Shown piece by piece: positions 36,071 through 49,000 of a stretch of 64,000 nucleotides of DNA; the stretch's first letter is position 1; every line of letters begins with the position of its first letter. The notes below the pieces were generated by a model that saw nothing but the letters and a program-made list of their open reading frames with translations, was not told the DNA's origin and made no database searches. A program made the translations under genes and the position numbers. The stretch comes from Anisus vortex (taxonomy: Eukaryota; Mollusca; Gastropoda; Planorbidae): assembly GCA_949126835.1 (NCBI GenBank), contig OX421497.1, positions 45,762,215 through 45,826,214 of the forward strand, read 5' to 3'.

Positions 36071-36129
36071 TGCCGACGTGGTGTGCCCGCTGGGATATAG
36101 TACATCTAAAGTGATAAGGGGCTTATACA

Positions 36130-36340
36130 CAGGGGCGAAGCCACAGAAGGGGGCTGAGGGGGGCTAAGCCCCCCCTGGAATTTAAAAAAAAAAATTTTTT
36201 CAACTGATTTTTTAAAAATATGCACTAAATTTGCTAAAAATTTGGTAAATCTTTGTCACGTGAAAGTTTAGCCCCCCCCCCTGATATTTGGTAAATATTT
36301 GTTTAGCCCCCCCTGGAAAAAATTTCTGGCTTCGCCCCTG
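36130..36340. mobile_element. hAT MITE (CAGGGGCGAAGCCA ends) with exact 8-bp target duplication
   Basis: Left end CAGGGGCGAAGCCA, right end TGGCTTCGCCCCTG, flanked on both sides by CTTATACA (36122-36129 and 36341-36348). The 211-bp interior is non-coding with C-rich tracts. A relative is at 55452-55611. Confidence 0.82.
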
Positions 36341-36865
36341 CTTATACATTATTCCAGCGTAAATTTTTTTAGTGCTTGATAATGGATCCTTTAAATAATT
36401 TAAACTTTAACGTTTTACGCTAAAATATTTTTTTTAATAGATCTCAATATGACATTATCCTGTTTATCAAAGCATCTGTCTACGTTTTCTAAACCCTAAC
36501 CTGTTCTCAGTGGCCAGGGTCTCAGCAGAACTGGGAAAGTTTATAAATACGAAAACGAATTTCAGTACTTTTGCTAAAGGAATGACAATCAAACATCAAA
36601 ATATATTTATGTGTGTGTGTAAAATATATCTTTCCTGAAGCCAAAGGTCATTTACTCAAATATCAAAATGAACTGTCACTAACATTTTTGAACCTTTATT
36701 TTTTTTGTTCAATTATTGTCTAAACCTTGTATCAGTTTTATAGAGCGACAGTGTGAGGATGTTGAAGTAACAGCGGTCCTCGACCTGTCTTAGCACAGAC
36801 TCTCTGAATCTGAAAACTAATTCTAATCTTTAGTTTCCTTATTTTGTCTTATATTTTTATTTTCT

Positions 36866-37012
36866 TATATGTTACAGACGCTCCTTCTATAAAGAAGATT
36901 ATTGTGTTCTACGCTCATCCGTGGCCTGACCCCTGCATTTTTGTTAGGGGTTTAAATGATGTTGAGTAACGGGCTTTCCTGGTTTGTTCAGGCAACCCAT
37001 TCCAGTCATTCA
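36866..37012 (-). mobile_element. LINE 3'-end fragment (FFP..WNG family)
   Basis: ACAGACGCTCCTTCTATAAA, then CTACGCTCATCCGTGGCC and GGCAACCCATTCCAG on the plus strand. It lies just before the first coding exon of the trypsin-like gene. Confidence 0.65.
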
Positions 37013-37051
37013 ACGAATCATTCTTCCCATGGGTTCATCTGATGACTCAAC

Positions 37052-40000
37052 ATGGAAGACCTAACGGTGGATGAATCGATAGCACCACCAACTCTATCAC
37101 CAGGTAAAAAATAAAACTGTTTATAGTTTCAGGAACCCTTTCTAAAAATATTATGATAAAAACGTGTGACGTCTCTCCCTTCTAAACAAATCTGACAGGA
37201 ATCTGTCACAAATGAAAGCGAGGCCGGCTCTAAGGTGGCTCAGCAAGTCCAGGGAACATCAGCCCTCTTCTCGGGGAGATCTTCTTAGCGCCCCTAGGGG
37301 GGAGGCCACAGCATCTCCACTGGTAACCCTTCACTATAGATTTGACATCCATGCATCATTGAGTGTCATTAAAAGTGACTTTCTCTTTTTCTCGCTCTTT
37401 TAAAAAACACATCATATTTATATATAAAAAATTGGATCATGGCAGGAAACTATTAGTTGTTTTTTTTAAATTATTATTTTCAAAGATTAAACAGTATTAA
37501 TTGAATGTAGGCTAACTGTTTCTCTCATTACTAGATGTGGTGGTAGAGAATAGCAAATTACATGACACCATTCAGTATCATGATAGTTCCCAGTATACCT
37601 CCATGGAAGAAATGAGCCTGGACAGCTTACCTTCAGAGATTAGACATGAAAGCGTTTTACAACTGTTGCTGCTCGCCCGTATTCTCACAGCGAAAATCAC
37701 AGTGACTAGAACATCGCATGCAAGGTCAAGGCGATTCAGCATTCAAGGGGAGAGCTCTATGCGAGTTGGTACAGGCAGTTTAATAGATACGAAACGGTGC
37801 TCTCTTCAAGGTCAGAGTTCATTGCTGAAGTTGTCCAGCGCAGACAGCAATGGTACTCTGTATGTACTCGCCAGTAAACACCTTGTGTACGATTCCGAAG
37901 AAGCGCTGTGCACGATCGTAGAGTTTTATGGATTCTTCGATAACTGCCAGACTGTGCGTGTTTCCGGAAGCGACATTCAGCCGTTTCCATGTCCCGATGA
38001 TGATTCATGCCTTCTGGTGTGTGAAGATGTTAGTGGTCAGCTGATACTTCAGCTAAATGAAAAGCAGAAACAGTTAGTGACGATAGAAAGAAGTATTCCG
38101 AGACACGTCAAACAAGTAATGTCCAATCATGCTTTTTTAGTGAGCTATCCCTACGGCAAAAAACAGATGATATCACATGGTAGAGCAGAGATGGGGACTT
38201 ATAGCACGATTTCACAGATGGTCGGGCCAGGTTGTTATATTTCTGTTGAAAAAAATATGGATTCTGCAATGGGTAATATTCTTCTTTGCTTTAAGAGTTT
38301 TGATTTTTTAAATGGCTGACTCAATGTATATTAGTATTTAATCAAGAATATTAAATAATGCATATTTAATTATTTTATTCCTTTATTAGTATGCCAACTT
38401 TACAAGACTATTAATGGTATTAGTTTAATTAAAGAAGTTTTAAAACAGTTACCCCACTGACAATATAGCAAGTAAGAAATAAACAACTTGGGTTGTTTGC
38501 GTGAACATTTAACTGATGACGCCCAGGGTCGGACTTAGACGTAGTGAGGCCCTAAGCTTCAGACTAGTTATGTAAATCATGTTCTGGTTCGATTAATGTA
38601 CATTTTCATTCAGCCATAATATCTGAAATAGAAAGTTAATACAACGATATGAAATAGATTTTTATTGTAGATACCGTTATACAATATTGACAATGTATTG
38701 ATTAAACATTCTAGCCGGTCTGAACAATCAGGCCATGTCAGAAACTTGTGTGGTCAATACATTACAGGACAACACTCATTTACTGATGCTTGGCAAAATT
38801 ACACGTTGCGTTGAATCAGTGAGTGTTATTGTTGCAACCATTATGTTTATTTGTTGTGTTGTTGTCCATTGTGTGAGCTGTGAGAATGCTGCCCCTTTTG
38901 TTGTTTACCCATAATCCCCTGGTATGTTAGCGACGTCCTTGTTCTACCATTTTGAATGTACTAGTCTTCATTACAGAATAAAGTCTGAGTACAATTATAC
39001 ACTGCGTCTTTACATTTCTCGATTTATTACATTGGCGACGAGGATAAACTTGTATATTTACTTATATTTACGTATATTATTAGTAATTCATATTTCAAAT
39101 GCCTTTAATCGGCCATATTAATGAGTTTAAACTTGGTTCAAATTGGGACGAGTATACAGATATACTCGAAAACTTTTTCGGTGCGAATGGCATAGAAAAT
39201 GATGAAAAACGGCGGCAGGTATTTTTAGCTACTGTTGGGCCAGATGCATACCATTTAATATCCACACTTACTGCCCCTGAGAAGCCAGCTACTAAAACCT
39301 TTGCTGAGCTTGTGTCACTGGTAAAGCACCACGTTAATCCGGCACCAAGCCGCATTGTTTCAAGGTTCAAATATTATACAATTAAAAGGAAGGAGGGGGA
39401 AACCATTGCAAGTTTTGTTATACGATTAAGGCAGGCTGCAACAGATTGTAGGTTTTCTGAACTAAGCGAGCAACTTAGGGACATTTTTATTGTTGGTATA
39501 AACAACGAGGCCATGCAAAAGAAATTATTGTCTCTGCCGGACACAATAACATTTGACACGGCACTGGAGACAGCTTTGGCATTGGAAGCTGCCGAGTATA
39601 ATGCAAAGGACATACTTGAGGCGGCCACGGCCTGGGCTACCTCGACTAATGTAGGCCTACAGGAAGTCAACAAAGTGCAAGTTCAAGGAGGCCGAAAACC
39701 CAAGGTTCCTATAACATGTTTCGGCTGTGGAGGGTCTCATCTCAGGCAAGATTGCCGGTTCAAAGATGCCATCTGCCATGGCTGCAATAGGAAGGGTCAT
39801 ATCCAAAGAGCCTGTAGAACCACTAATGTCAAACCACCACAGGCTGAAGTACCTAAGTTCAAAAGGTTCCCCAACATGTCACGATCAAATCCGACTAACA
39901 TTGTACATCAGGAAGAGCACTCTTCTGATGAGTGTTTCTCATTATTCAGTGTTGCTTTACTACAGAAGAAAATTCCTTCAATAGATGTGGTGTTACAGGT

Positions 40001-43000
40001 AGAGTCTAGGGACATAAGAATGCAGGTGGATACAGGGGCCTCTCTTACAATTATTTCACAACATACATACAGAGAGTTCTTCCGGGACGTTAAGCTGTCG
40101 ACGTTTCACAGCGCTATTACTACCTATACAGGAGAACCCATCGTTGTGCATGGGTATGCAAACGTTAACGTGACATATAAAGGACAACATGCGGTCCTAC
40201 CCCTAGTCGTGGTTGCCGGTGGTGGGCCTTCACTTCTTGGCCGAAATTGGTTAACAGTTATTCGCCTAGACTGGAACAGCATCAATAATATCCAAACCGT
40301 GAATATTGATGACTTGCTATTGAAATATTCAGCTATTTTTGAAGGAAGCCTCTGCAAATACAATGGTCCACCAGTCAAATTTTTCATTGATCCAGAAGCA
40401 CAACCTCGGTTTTTTAAGGCCAGACCAGTACCTTATGCCATCAAGAACAAAGTACAAGAGGCAATTGATAAGAATGTAGAACTTGGCATATGGGAGGCGG
40501 TTGATTACAGCGATTGGGCAGCCCCCGTGGTGCCTGTTTTGAAAACCGATGGCACAATACGGCTTTGTGGTGATTACAAGGTAACGATAAATCAAGCCTG
40601 TAAGGTTGACCCTTATCCCCTGCCTAGAATTGAGGACATGTTTGCAGAATTAAGAGGTGGACAAACATTTACAAAAATTGATTTGCATCAAGCCTATTCA
40701 CAGATACCCGTGGATGAGGAGTACCACAAATATCTGACTGTAAATACTCACATGGGCCTGTTTAAAGTGAAACGTCTCCCATTCGGTGTTAACGCAGCAG
40801 TGGGCTGTTTTCAAAGAATTATCTGTAATGTATTGAAAGGACTAAAAGGTGTCTGCGTTTATCTAGATGACATTCTGGTGACAGGGAGAGATAATTGCGA
40901 GCATTTAAAAAATGTTGAACTTGTGCTTGAGCGCCTCATGCAAGCAGTGCTGCAGGCAAATAAAAACAAATGTATGTTCATGCAACCTTCAGTTGAGTAT
41001 CTGGGTCACCGCATAGACGCGGAGGGTCTTCATCCTATCCCAGCGAAGGTGAAGGCTGTAAAGGAAGCACCAACACCTACAAATAAGACTGAACTTCGAA
41101 GTTTTCTTGGCCTCATAAACTACTACTCTAGGTTCCTCAGGAATCTTTCTGCTGAGCTTGCACCATTGTACGAGCTTACGAAAAAGGACGTTTCTTGGAA
41201 ATGGGGGAAACGAGAGGAAACAGTTTTTCACTATGCAAAGGACATGATCAGTACTTCTGATTTATTGGTTCATTACAACCCGCTTTTACCACTTCTGGTA
41301 CAATGTGACGCCTCGCCGAAAGGAATCGGTGCGGTGCTAAGTCATAGGTATGCCGATGGTACAGACCGACCCATAGCATTCGCATCCCGTAGCTTGAATC
41401 CAGCTGAAATGAACTATTCACAAATTGACAGGGAGGCCCTGGCTTTGGTATTTGGGGTCACTAAATTCCATCAATATCTTTATGGCCGAACAGGAAATGA
41501 TAGATTCATCCTCGTGACAGACCACAAGCCCTTGACCTACTTGTTTGGCCATGACTGCACAATTCCACCTATGGCGTCGGCACGGATACAAAGATGGGCA
41601 TTAACACTTTCTGCCTATAATTACAGCATTGAATACAAGCGAGGAGTTGATAATGCTAATGCGGATGCTTTGAGTCGACTCCCACTCCCGGACCTACCTC
41701 AATCTGTAACAATGCCTCAGGAGATGGTTTTGGTTGTCAACATGGTCGACTCAGCTGCTCCGTTAGTGAGTTCTCAGGAGATTCGGACCGAGACGCAACG
41801 GGACCGTGTTCTGTCAAAAGTGTTTCAATGGGTCCGGTGGGGTTGGCCAGGCAAAGTTGATAAGTGTTATAATGCATTTTACATTAGGAAGGAGGAACTA
41901 TCAATCATGGATGGCTGTCTCCTATGGGGAAACAGGATTATTGTTCCTAGCAAATGTCGCGAGGCAGTTTTGTGCCTACTTCATGATACTCACATAGGTA
42001 TATCAAGGATGAAGGCTACAGGCAGAAGTTACGTCTGGTGGCCAGGAATGGACCACGATATTGAGTCAGCAGTCAGAGAGTGTTCGTCATGTGACAAAAA
42101 TCAAAATATACCAGCGGTGGCAGAGCTCCACCCTTGGGAATGGCCAAGTTCTCCCTGGTCTAGGGTTCATATTGATCATGCCGGTCCTTTCATGGGTAAA
42201 CTCTTTCTGATTGTAATTGATGCCCATTCGAAATGGCTAGAAGTGATTAATGTTCCTAATACATCAACCCAGGCAACTATCATTGCACTCAGTGGAATAT
42301 TTGCAACTCATGGTCTTCCTGTCACTCTAGTATCGGACAATGGTACGGCATTCACTAGTGATGATTTCCAAAGATACTGCACAAGGCATGGAATTAAACA
42401 CATCCGCCCGGCTCCAAGACATCCATCCACCAATGGACTTGCAGAAAGGGCAGTTCAAATCTTCAAGTCTAGCATCAGGAAAATGGAAAATATTATTCCG
42501 TGGGAAATACGGCTAAACAAATTCTTGTTCAAGTACAGAACGACGCCCCAAAGCACAACCCAAGAGACTCCATCACAGTTGCTGATGAACCGGTGCCTGC
42601 GTACACCAATTTCAATGCTCCAGGCTGACTTGAGAAGTCGCGTAGAGACAAAACAAGCGCTGCAGGCCCAGTCCCACGATAAAGGTTGCAAGACACGCAA
42701 TTTCGTACTAGGTGATAAAGTTTATACTCATAGTGGTGGTTCTAGAGTCGAGTGGTTGCCGGGGACAGTAGAGTCAGTGACCGGTCCGCTCTCTTATATC
42801 GTCAAACTGACAGATGGAAGAACGGTTAAGAGACATGTAGACCATATTCGTAATAGGTATGCGGACATTCCGGATCTTGTTCTTACAGAAGAGGTTCATA
42901 ATAAATCCACAACCAGCTCATCTTCAAGAGGCAATGTAGAGCCTGAGTTTCAGACAGCACAACCGGAGGAAATAGTGAGCATTCCAGCAACGGAAGCTCC

Positions 43001-46000
43001 GCCAGTAAATCAGTCGGCCTCCCAGGCAGCCCTGGTGCCTCGGGTTTTGGACATACCAATACCATCACTAGAAAATCAGTTGTTACCTGTATCCCCAGTA
43101 ACTAGAACATCAGGTCGTACTAGGCGTGTTCCAGAGCGATTTGGATCTTGGGCCACCTAGAAATTAAAGGAGGAGGAATGTTGCAACCATTATGTTTATT
43201 TGTTGTGTTGTTGTCCATTGTGTGAGCTGTGAGAGTGCTGCCCCTTTTGTTGTTTACCCATAATCCCCTGGTATGTTAGCGACGTCCTTGTTCTACCATT
43301 TTGAATGTACTAGTCTTCATTACAGAATAAAGTCTGAGTACAATTATACACTGCGTCTTTACATTTCTCGATTTATTACAGTTATTCTGACCCAAAAAGT
43401 ATATCAGTACACTTTGAACTTTGAACCTCGTAGTACAACCAATAGACCATAATATCATTTGTTACGAGTAGATTTTATTTCCATATTATATTGGTTCTGT
43501 TATTATTAACTAAAGTTAAAATGAAATAATCTTAAACCCGAAATGTCTCCGTGTTAGGAATAAAACATGCATATGTCTAGACACTACGTCATAGCTATAA
43601 AATACGTCATATGCACGAGGGTGGAATACCGTTTAGTTTAGTTCTAGTTTGGGCGCTAATGTGTGAGGACTGTTTTTGACCACTTTCTTAAAGATAGGAT
43701 TACGGCTTAACTCATTATAGAAGAATCTCAACTGATTAAGTTTCATTATATAATACTGGTACATGTATTCTGTGGTATTGTTATATTTTATCATCTCAAC
43801 TTGTTGGAATAAAATTGTGTTCAATTTCAAACAGGATTGTGGATTTCCTATATATTAAGGTACAGTTTATCTAAATCACTTTATACACAAAAGATTCATA
43901 TCGCGACGAGTCAAATAAACATCAAATCTAATTCAATAACATCAATATAAATTCTTATACAACCTTGTGAGATCCAAGATGGATATGAATCAAAATAATA
44001 TATAATAATACATTACTAAAAATATCATCTAACGTCAGTAGCTGATTTCGCACGTGACAAAAGATTGGGGGCTCAAGTCCTGGATCTAAAGTTTGTATGT
44101 ATAAGAAATTGAGAATATACAACTGTTTTAGTGAAAACGATTTACAACAAATATTTATTCAAATTCTGTCTACGTGGGAGGCACTGTCTGTGTTCGGACA
44201 TACTGTTTTCAGCTTTGTACACAACCATCCTTAAAATTTATCTTCTACAAATTAACAGTGGTGTAAAATATTTTACACCTTTATAGAAGGTAAAGTTGAA
44301 ATTTTTTATCTTCTATTTACGTCATTAATATAAAACATGGCGGAAGCTAATCTTACGTTGGAGCAATTGAATATTTTTGCTATCACGTCAGAACAGTTAA
44401 CTAGCATGTCACTAACCCAGTTAAAAGAGATGGCAAACTCTCTGGGAATAGACATTACTGAAGTTACACCAGTAAGGAGTAAATTGATTCAAGATATTAA
44501 GGACTGTTTGAAAAGACATGGTAGAATGCTTGAAGAAAATACTATGAATAGTGAAGAATCAGTGGTTCTCAATGTATCAGAAACCCTGAAAACAGACATA
44601 GATAACCATGAATTTAAAATGAATGGAAATGAATTAAGTGCAGACATGAAATTCCAGTTAGAAATGAGGAAGTTAGAAATTCAAGTACAATTGGAAGGTA
44701 AAAGAATAGAAGTACAATTGAAAGAGAAAGAATTCGAAAAAGAAAGAATCGCTAGTAATGAAAGGATTGAATTGGCAAAGTCTCGTTCGTCAACTCATAC
44801 GATTCAAGAAACAAATAATGTAGAACTATATAAGTTTAAAAAGCATGTCCCAAGCATGGAGAACATAGAGATTGATGAGTTCTTTATGGTCTTCGAAAGA
44901 AACTCGATCGATTATAAATTTCCTGAAGATAAGAAAGCAGTACTTTTACGTTCAGCTCTAACAAAAGGCAAGGCTTTAGATGTTGTATTGAATCTGACTC
45001 CAGAAGAATGCAATGATTATGAACTAATAAAGAGCAGAGTACTATTGAGTTATGTTCTAACTCCAGAAAAGTATCGAAAGTTATATCGTGAGTACAAGAA
45101 GGAACCAGAAGTTTCACATGTTGACTTCCTGAGATTAGAGAAAAAGTATTTTGATCGATGGTTACGTTCTAAGAATGTGAATAAAGATTATGAGAAACTA
45201 TATAATCTCATACTGATGGAGGATTTTACTGAGAAGATTCGCACTGATATAAAAGTTCATTTGGCTGATCGTGGTATTGAAATAGCAGAACAAGCAGCAG
45301 TTAAAGCCGATGAATATGTCATTATTCACCCGCATAGCCATTATTTTCAAAATGACAGAACAAGTTTGAGGACTCAAAACAGTAATACAGAGAGGAAGTT
45401 AAGATTGACAGATGATAAAAGTAAACAAAAAGCCGATAAACAAGAGAATTCAAGTTTTGTACAAAAGAGAATTACCTGTACATTCTGTAAGAAAGATGGA
45501 CATATAAAAGAGAATTGTTGGAGTCTACATAAAGAGAAAAGACCCATTAAAAACAAGAACAACGTGGTTTTATCACACATCGCCGTACAAACTGAAACTA
45601 ACATAAATAAAACTGCCCACAAAAGAATTAAAGCTGAAAGAAAGACATCTGATGTTAGTCATGAGGAGATGGCGAAACACGCATGTCCAAGTTGCTCAAA
45701 GTCGGAAAAAGTCTTTGAAATGAAGACCGAGGCTATTGAACATTCTAGTTTCAACTCCAAAATGAGTGTGACAGATGAACAATCAGTAAATAAAACGTTT
45801 ACTTATGGAGGCAGTAGTGTAGCAAGAAACTCAGTAGGCAGAGAACTACCCGAGTGCATGCTATCGGATGTTAGCGAGGGCTATGTGTCACCTATAGATA
45901 ATCAAGCTAGAGAACGGAAGATTAAAATTCTACGTGACTCCGGTGCTGATATATCTCTACTGTTGAAGAATACTGTACCAACGTCGAAATTGACTCATAC

Positions 46001-49000
46001 AGGCCAGTATGCCTTGATCAGTACTATGGCTGGAACACTTACCGCACCGTTACATCGTATACATTTGAAGAGTAATTACTTCACTGGATCTGTTATTGTT
46101 GGGATAGTGAAGAAATTTCCCTACAGAGGCATTTCATTACTTTTAGGAAGTGACATTGCCAAGAATCAGGTACATCCTGTACTTAAAGAAACCAAAGACT
46201 CTGTTCAGTGTAGGAATACTGAAAATTCAGTATGCGTTATCACCAGAGCTATGGAGAAACAGCAGATGGCTAATGAATCGACAAAGAAACCGGAACCAAC
46301 ACCAGAGATTGACTTGCAAGCAACCTTCATGGCGGATGTTCTAGGTGGTCACTCAAGTCATACTGATCAAAATAATTTGTCGCCTAGACAACTACTCATT
46401 CTTGCTCAAGGCAAAGATCCAGAGATTGGGAAGCTAAAAGAGGAAGCAAAGAATGAAGGAGAGTTAGAAACAATGGCCGCAGGTTATTACCTGAGGGACG
46501 AGTTGTTGATGAGGAAATGGAGAGGGAAAGAAAACGACGATGAAACATGCAGCGAAGTACATCAAATCGTGGTACCCAATGTTTACCGCAAGGACATACT
46601 ACATATGGCCCATGATTCACCGTATGCTGGTCACCTAGGGATTCAGAAAACCTTCGATAGGATTCTTCCATATTTCTTCTGGCCTGGCCTACGTCGTGAC
46701 GTCACATCGTTTTGCAGATCATGTCCTGTCTGCCAGATGGTCGACAAGCCGAATCAGACCATTCCGGTAGCTCCTCTACGACCCATACCAGCATTCTCAG
46801 AACCCTTCAGTCACATCATTATAGACTGCGTCGGTCCGTTGCCTAAAACTAAGGCTGGCCACCAGTATCTGTTCACTATAATGTGTTCGGCAACGAGATT
46901 TCCAGAGGCTATTCCTCTACGTAGCATCAATGCCGACAAAATATCTGATGCACTTATCGGATTCTTCACCCGATATGGTCTTCCGAAAACCGTGCAGTCA
47001 GATCAAGGTTCAAATTTCACATCGAAGTTATTTCGCCAAGTCTTAGAACGGCTGGGTATTCGTCATGCAGTATCGAGTGCATATCATCCACAGAGTCAAG
47101 GCGCACTGGAACGATACCACCAAACATTGAAAAACATGCTCCGTACTTTCTGTTTCGAGCATAACGACGACTGGGATCGTGGTATTCCCTTCGCACTCTT
47201 CGCAACCAGAGAGGCTGTACAAGAATCTCTTGGTTTCAGTCCCTTTGAACTGGTATTCGGACACACAGTTCGTGGACCACTAAAGCTGTTACAAGAGACA
47301 TGGTTGTCATCCACTGAAGACACTGGTCTACTGACATACGTGGAAAATTTTAAAAATAGACTGTATAATGCATTAAAAGTTGTCAGATCTAATCTTTTGC
47401 AGGCACAAGACAAGATGAAGGTCTATTATGACGTCAACGCAAGAACCCGTATCTTCCAACCTGGTGATAAAGTTCTCATGCTGACGCCACTGTCTGGTCA
47501 ACCCCTGAGTGCCAAGTTTACAGGACCCTATGAGGTTATGGCTAAGCTTAGTGAGGTTAACTATCTTGTAAAGACCCCTGATAGACGGAAATCGCAACGA
47601 GTGTGCCATATCAATATGTTGAAACCATACATTACCAGAGAAGAACAAAAAGTTGTTGCCTCGGTAAACACTGTTATTAAAGTCGGGAATAATTCACCCG
47701 AAATTGAGCGTGAAGTGGCAGAAAGCAAACTGCAAAATACAAAGGCTCTAAAAAACCTAAATGAAAAATTGGCACATTTACCTGATTGCGAACAATCCGC
47801 TATCAAAGGTCTAATTAATGAAAATATCCATTTATTTGGAGATGTACCTAGTAGAACTAGTGTAGTTAAGCATGATGTTATTTTAAATGAAAATACTAAA
47901 GCTATTAAACAACATCCATACAGGTCAAATCCTATCCAGTTAGAATGCATCCGTAAAGAGGTTCGCTACATGCTTGACAATGACATTATTACACCTAGCA
48001 GTAGTGACTGGTCTTCCCCTTGCGTATTGGTACCTAAGGCCGATGGATCCATGAGGTTTTGTGTGGACTACCGTAAGGTAAACAAAGTGACAAAAACTGA
48101 TTCCTATCCAATACCAAGAATCGACGATCTAATAGATCAAGTGAGTAATGCTAAGTTTGTGACGAAAATTGACCTATTGACGGCGTATTTTCAGATTCCA
48201 CTGACTGAAAGGGCTCAGGAGATATCATCGTTTGTAACCCCTGACGGACTGTACAAATTTAAGGTCATGCCCTTTGGTATGGTTAATGCACCCTCTACTT
48301 TAAACGGTTAATAAATACCATTACTCAGGACATTCCTAAATGTCACGCATACCTCGATGATATTGTTGTTTTTAGTGACGATTTTAAATCTCATTTGGAT
48401 CAACTACATTTGTTATTTACGAAATTGACTCATGCTAATCTCACCATAAACTTGACTAAGAGTCAGTTCTGCCATGCAACCATCGAGTATCTAGGTCACG
48501 TGGTGGGAAATGGTTTGGTAAAACCATTAAATGCAAAGGTTAAGGCTGTTCGTGAGTTCCCTGTTCCTGAAACCTGTAAACAACTCCGTAGTTTTCTCGG
48601 GATGGCGGGGTACTACCGTCGGTTCTGTCAAAATTTTTCAACCATTGCATGTCCATTAACAAATCTATTAAAGAAGAATTGCACTTTCAAATGGTCTAAT
48701 GAATGCCACCAGGCCTTTGATAAATTAAAAGATGTTCTTTCTGAGGCACCTGTATTAGTAACACCCAATTACAGTAAACCCTTTAAAATTACCGTTGACG
48801 CGTGTGATACAGGGATGGGAGCGGTCATTTCTCAAAAGGGTGATGATTCATTGGAACACCCGATTAGTTTTTACTCTCAAAAATTTGATAAGCATCAAAG
48901 AAACTATAGTGTGATAGAAAAGGAACTTTTGGGATTAATCCTGGCATTGAAACATTTTGATTTTTATATCAATGGTTCTCCATATCCAATTGATATTTTA

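Larger units (their letters stand above)
38830..43380 (+). mobile_element. Complete Mag-like Ty3/Gypsy LTR retrotransposon
   Basis: Two 202-bp LTRs (38830-39031 and 43179-43380) start TG, end CA and differ at one base (A/G near 38886 and 43235). GTTAT flanks both sides as a 5-bp target duplication. A primer-binding-type TGGCGACGAGG begins at 39033, and a polypurine tract (AAAGGAGGAGGAA) ends at 43178. One uninterrupted polyprotein frame lies between. This is a very young and structurally complete copy in the intron of the trypsin-like gene, in the same orientation. Confidence 0.95.

Noticed and set aside
37537..38319. Single-exon 260-residue gene
   Set aside because: AG at 37534 and GT at 38273 give phases that join exons at 37052 and 51116, and the trypsin-like domain is completed only in the distal exon.
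39374..39673. Antisense frames across the Mag-like polyprotein
   Set aside because: Shadows of the intact plus-strand Gag-Pol frame.
43633..43830. 65-codon minus-strand frame present in both Gmr1-like LTRs
   Set aside because: Repeated only because the LTRs are identical; antisense to U3/R and without motifs.
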